From Planococcus sp. (in: firmicutes) (lineage in GTDB: Bacteria; Bacillota; Bacilli; Bacillales_A; Planococcaceae): a stretch of DNA of 6,112 bases. Of this stretch, positions 5,739 through 6,112 are shown in pieces. The stretch is from the NCBI GenBank assembly GCA_030147455.1, contig JASKZU010000024.1, forward strand, positions 1 to 6,112, in the 5' to 3' direction. Position numbers and translations under genes: made by a program. The notes beneath the pieces were generated by a model. The model was given only the letters and a program-made list of their open reading frames with translations, did not search any database and was not told the DNA's origin. Numbering within the stretch: the first letter of the stretch is position 1; the number at the start of each line of letters is the position of its first letter.

Positions 5739-6112
5739 ATGTCGAAAGCTTATGATATTGCAGTAATTGGGGCAGGAGCCGCAGGATTGACTGCCGCTTT
5801 TACAGCCGCGGGATTTTCAAAGAAAGTCGTCATGATCGACAAGAATTTACCGGGCGGCGAATGCACATGGTCTGGATGCATTCCAAGCAAAACCTTGATC
5901 AACATTGCCAAAGAAGTGCACCATGCCAAAAAATACACACCGAGCTTTACAGTGGATACATCAGCTGTGCTGAAAGAAATCCAAGAAGTAATTCAAACCG
6001 TATACGCAGGCGAATCGCCTGAGGTGCTCCAGGAATCCGGAATCGACTTTATTAATGGGTACGCGGAATTTACAGGCCCGCATACGCTGAAAGTCGAAGG
6101 AGAAACCATCGA
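5739..6112 (+). CDS. Class I pyridine-nucleotide disulfide oxidoreductase (mercuric reductase/dihydrolipoamide dehydrogenase-like), 3' end cut
   Basis: The N-terminal 124 residues of an FAD-dependent NAD(P)H oxidoreductase are present, and a full member is about 450-480 residues. The FAD-binding fold reads DIAVIGAGAAGLTAA (6-20), ending with acidic Asp34 in VVMID. The redox-active pair Cys42 and Cys47 lies in GGECTWSGCIPSKTL (39-53), the CxxxxC arrangement of mercuric reductase, glutathione reductase and dihydrolipoamide dehydrogenase. The TWSG between the cysteines differs from the LNVG or VNVG of the classical enzymes, so the substrate is probably neither lipoamide nor glutathione, but it cannot be named. 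The C-terminal half, which would show a vicinal Cys pair (mercury) or HxxxxE (disulfide), is outside the window. It is divergent from the CDP-alcohol transferase and FAD oxidoreductase operon, with which it may share regulation. Confidence 0.92.
   Translation, partial: MSKAYDIAVIGAGAAGLTAAFTAAGFSKKVVMIDKNLPGGECTWSGCIPSKTLINIAKEVHHAKKYTPSFTVDTSAVLKEIQEVIQTVYAGESPEVLQESGIDFINGYAEFTGPHTLKVEGETI

Overview
The window looks like ordinary chromosome from a moderate-GC Firmicute, most likely a Planococcaceae or Bacillaceae relative such as Planococcus or Planomicrobium. The evidence is strong AAGGAGG-type ribosome sites, a short Bacillus-type (SipS-like) signal peptidase, a DUF948/YtxG-like protein behind a near-consensus sigma-B promoter, and sigma-A-like promoters. 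The genus is an inference from style, not a database match. I see no insertion sequence, phage gene, CRISPR array, tRNA or rRNA.

Layout. Positions 1-2402 (minus) hold most of a very large cytosolic signalling protein: five tandem PAS domains followed by a diguanylate cyclase (GGDEF-type) domain, cut by the left edge. A 231-base divergent intergenic region (2403-2633) carries promoters in both directions. Next is a type I signal peptidase (2634-3200, plus), followed by a two-codon ORF with a strong ribosome site and a bidirectional terminator shared with the convergent DUF948 gene (3279-3764, minus). The DUF948 gene has its own sigma-B-type promoter (3806-3833).

The right part is a redox/lipid neighbourhood. 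A CDP-alcohol phosphatidyltransferase (4965-5546) and an FAD-dependent oxidoreductase (3858-4949) of the family also found fused to the N-terminus of SelD form a tight minus-strand operon with coupled translation. A class I pyridine-nucleotide disulfide oxidoreductase (5739 to the right edge) is divergent from them. The 192-base gap between the two units carries a perfect TATAAT for the plus gene and a roughly 145-base leader with a ribosome site, a 13-codon ORF and two mutually exclusive small hairpins.

How they may work together. The left gene would sense signals through PAS domains and make or bind c-di-GMP. The signal peptidase acts in protein export. The DUF948 protein is a membrane-anchored stress protein. 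The CDP-alcohol transferase and two flavoproteins may form one membrane-lipid/redox module; this is an inference from gene order. The points most worth following are that module, the altered active-site residues of the GGDEF domain (GGDEM and a changed DxD), the shortened CDP-alcohol motif, and the leader at 5593-5738.
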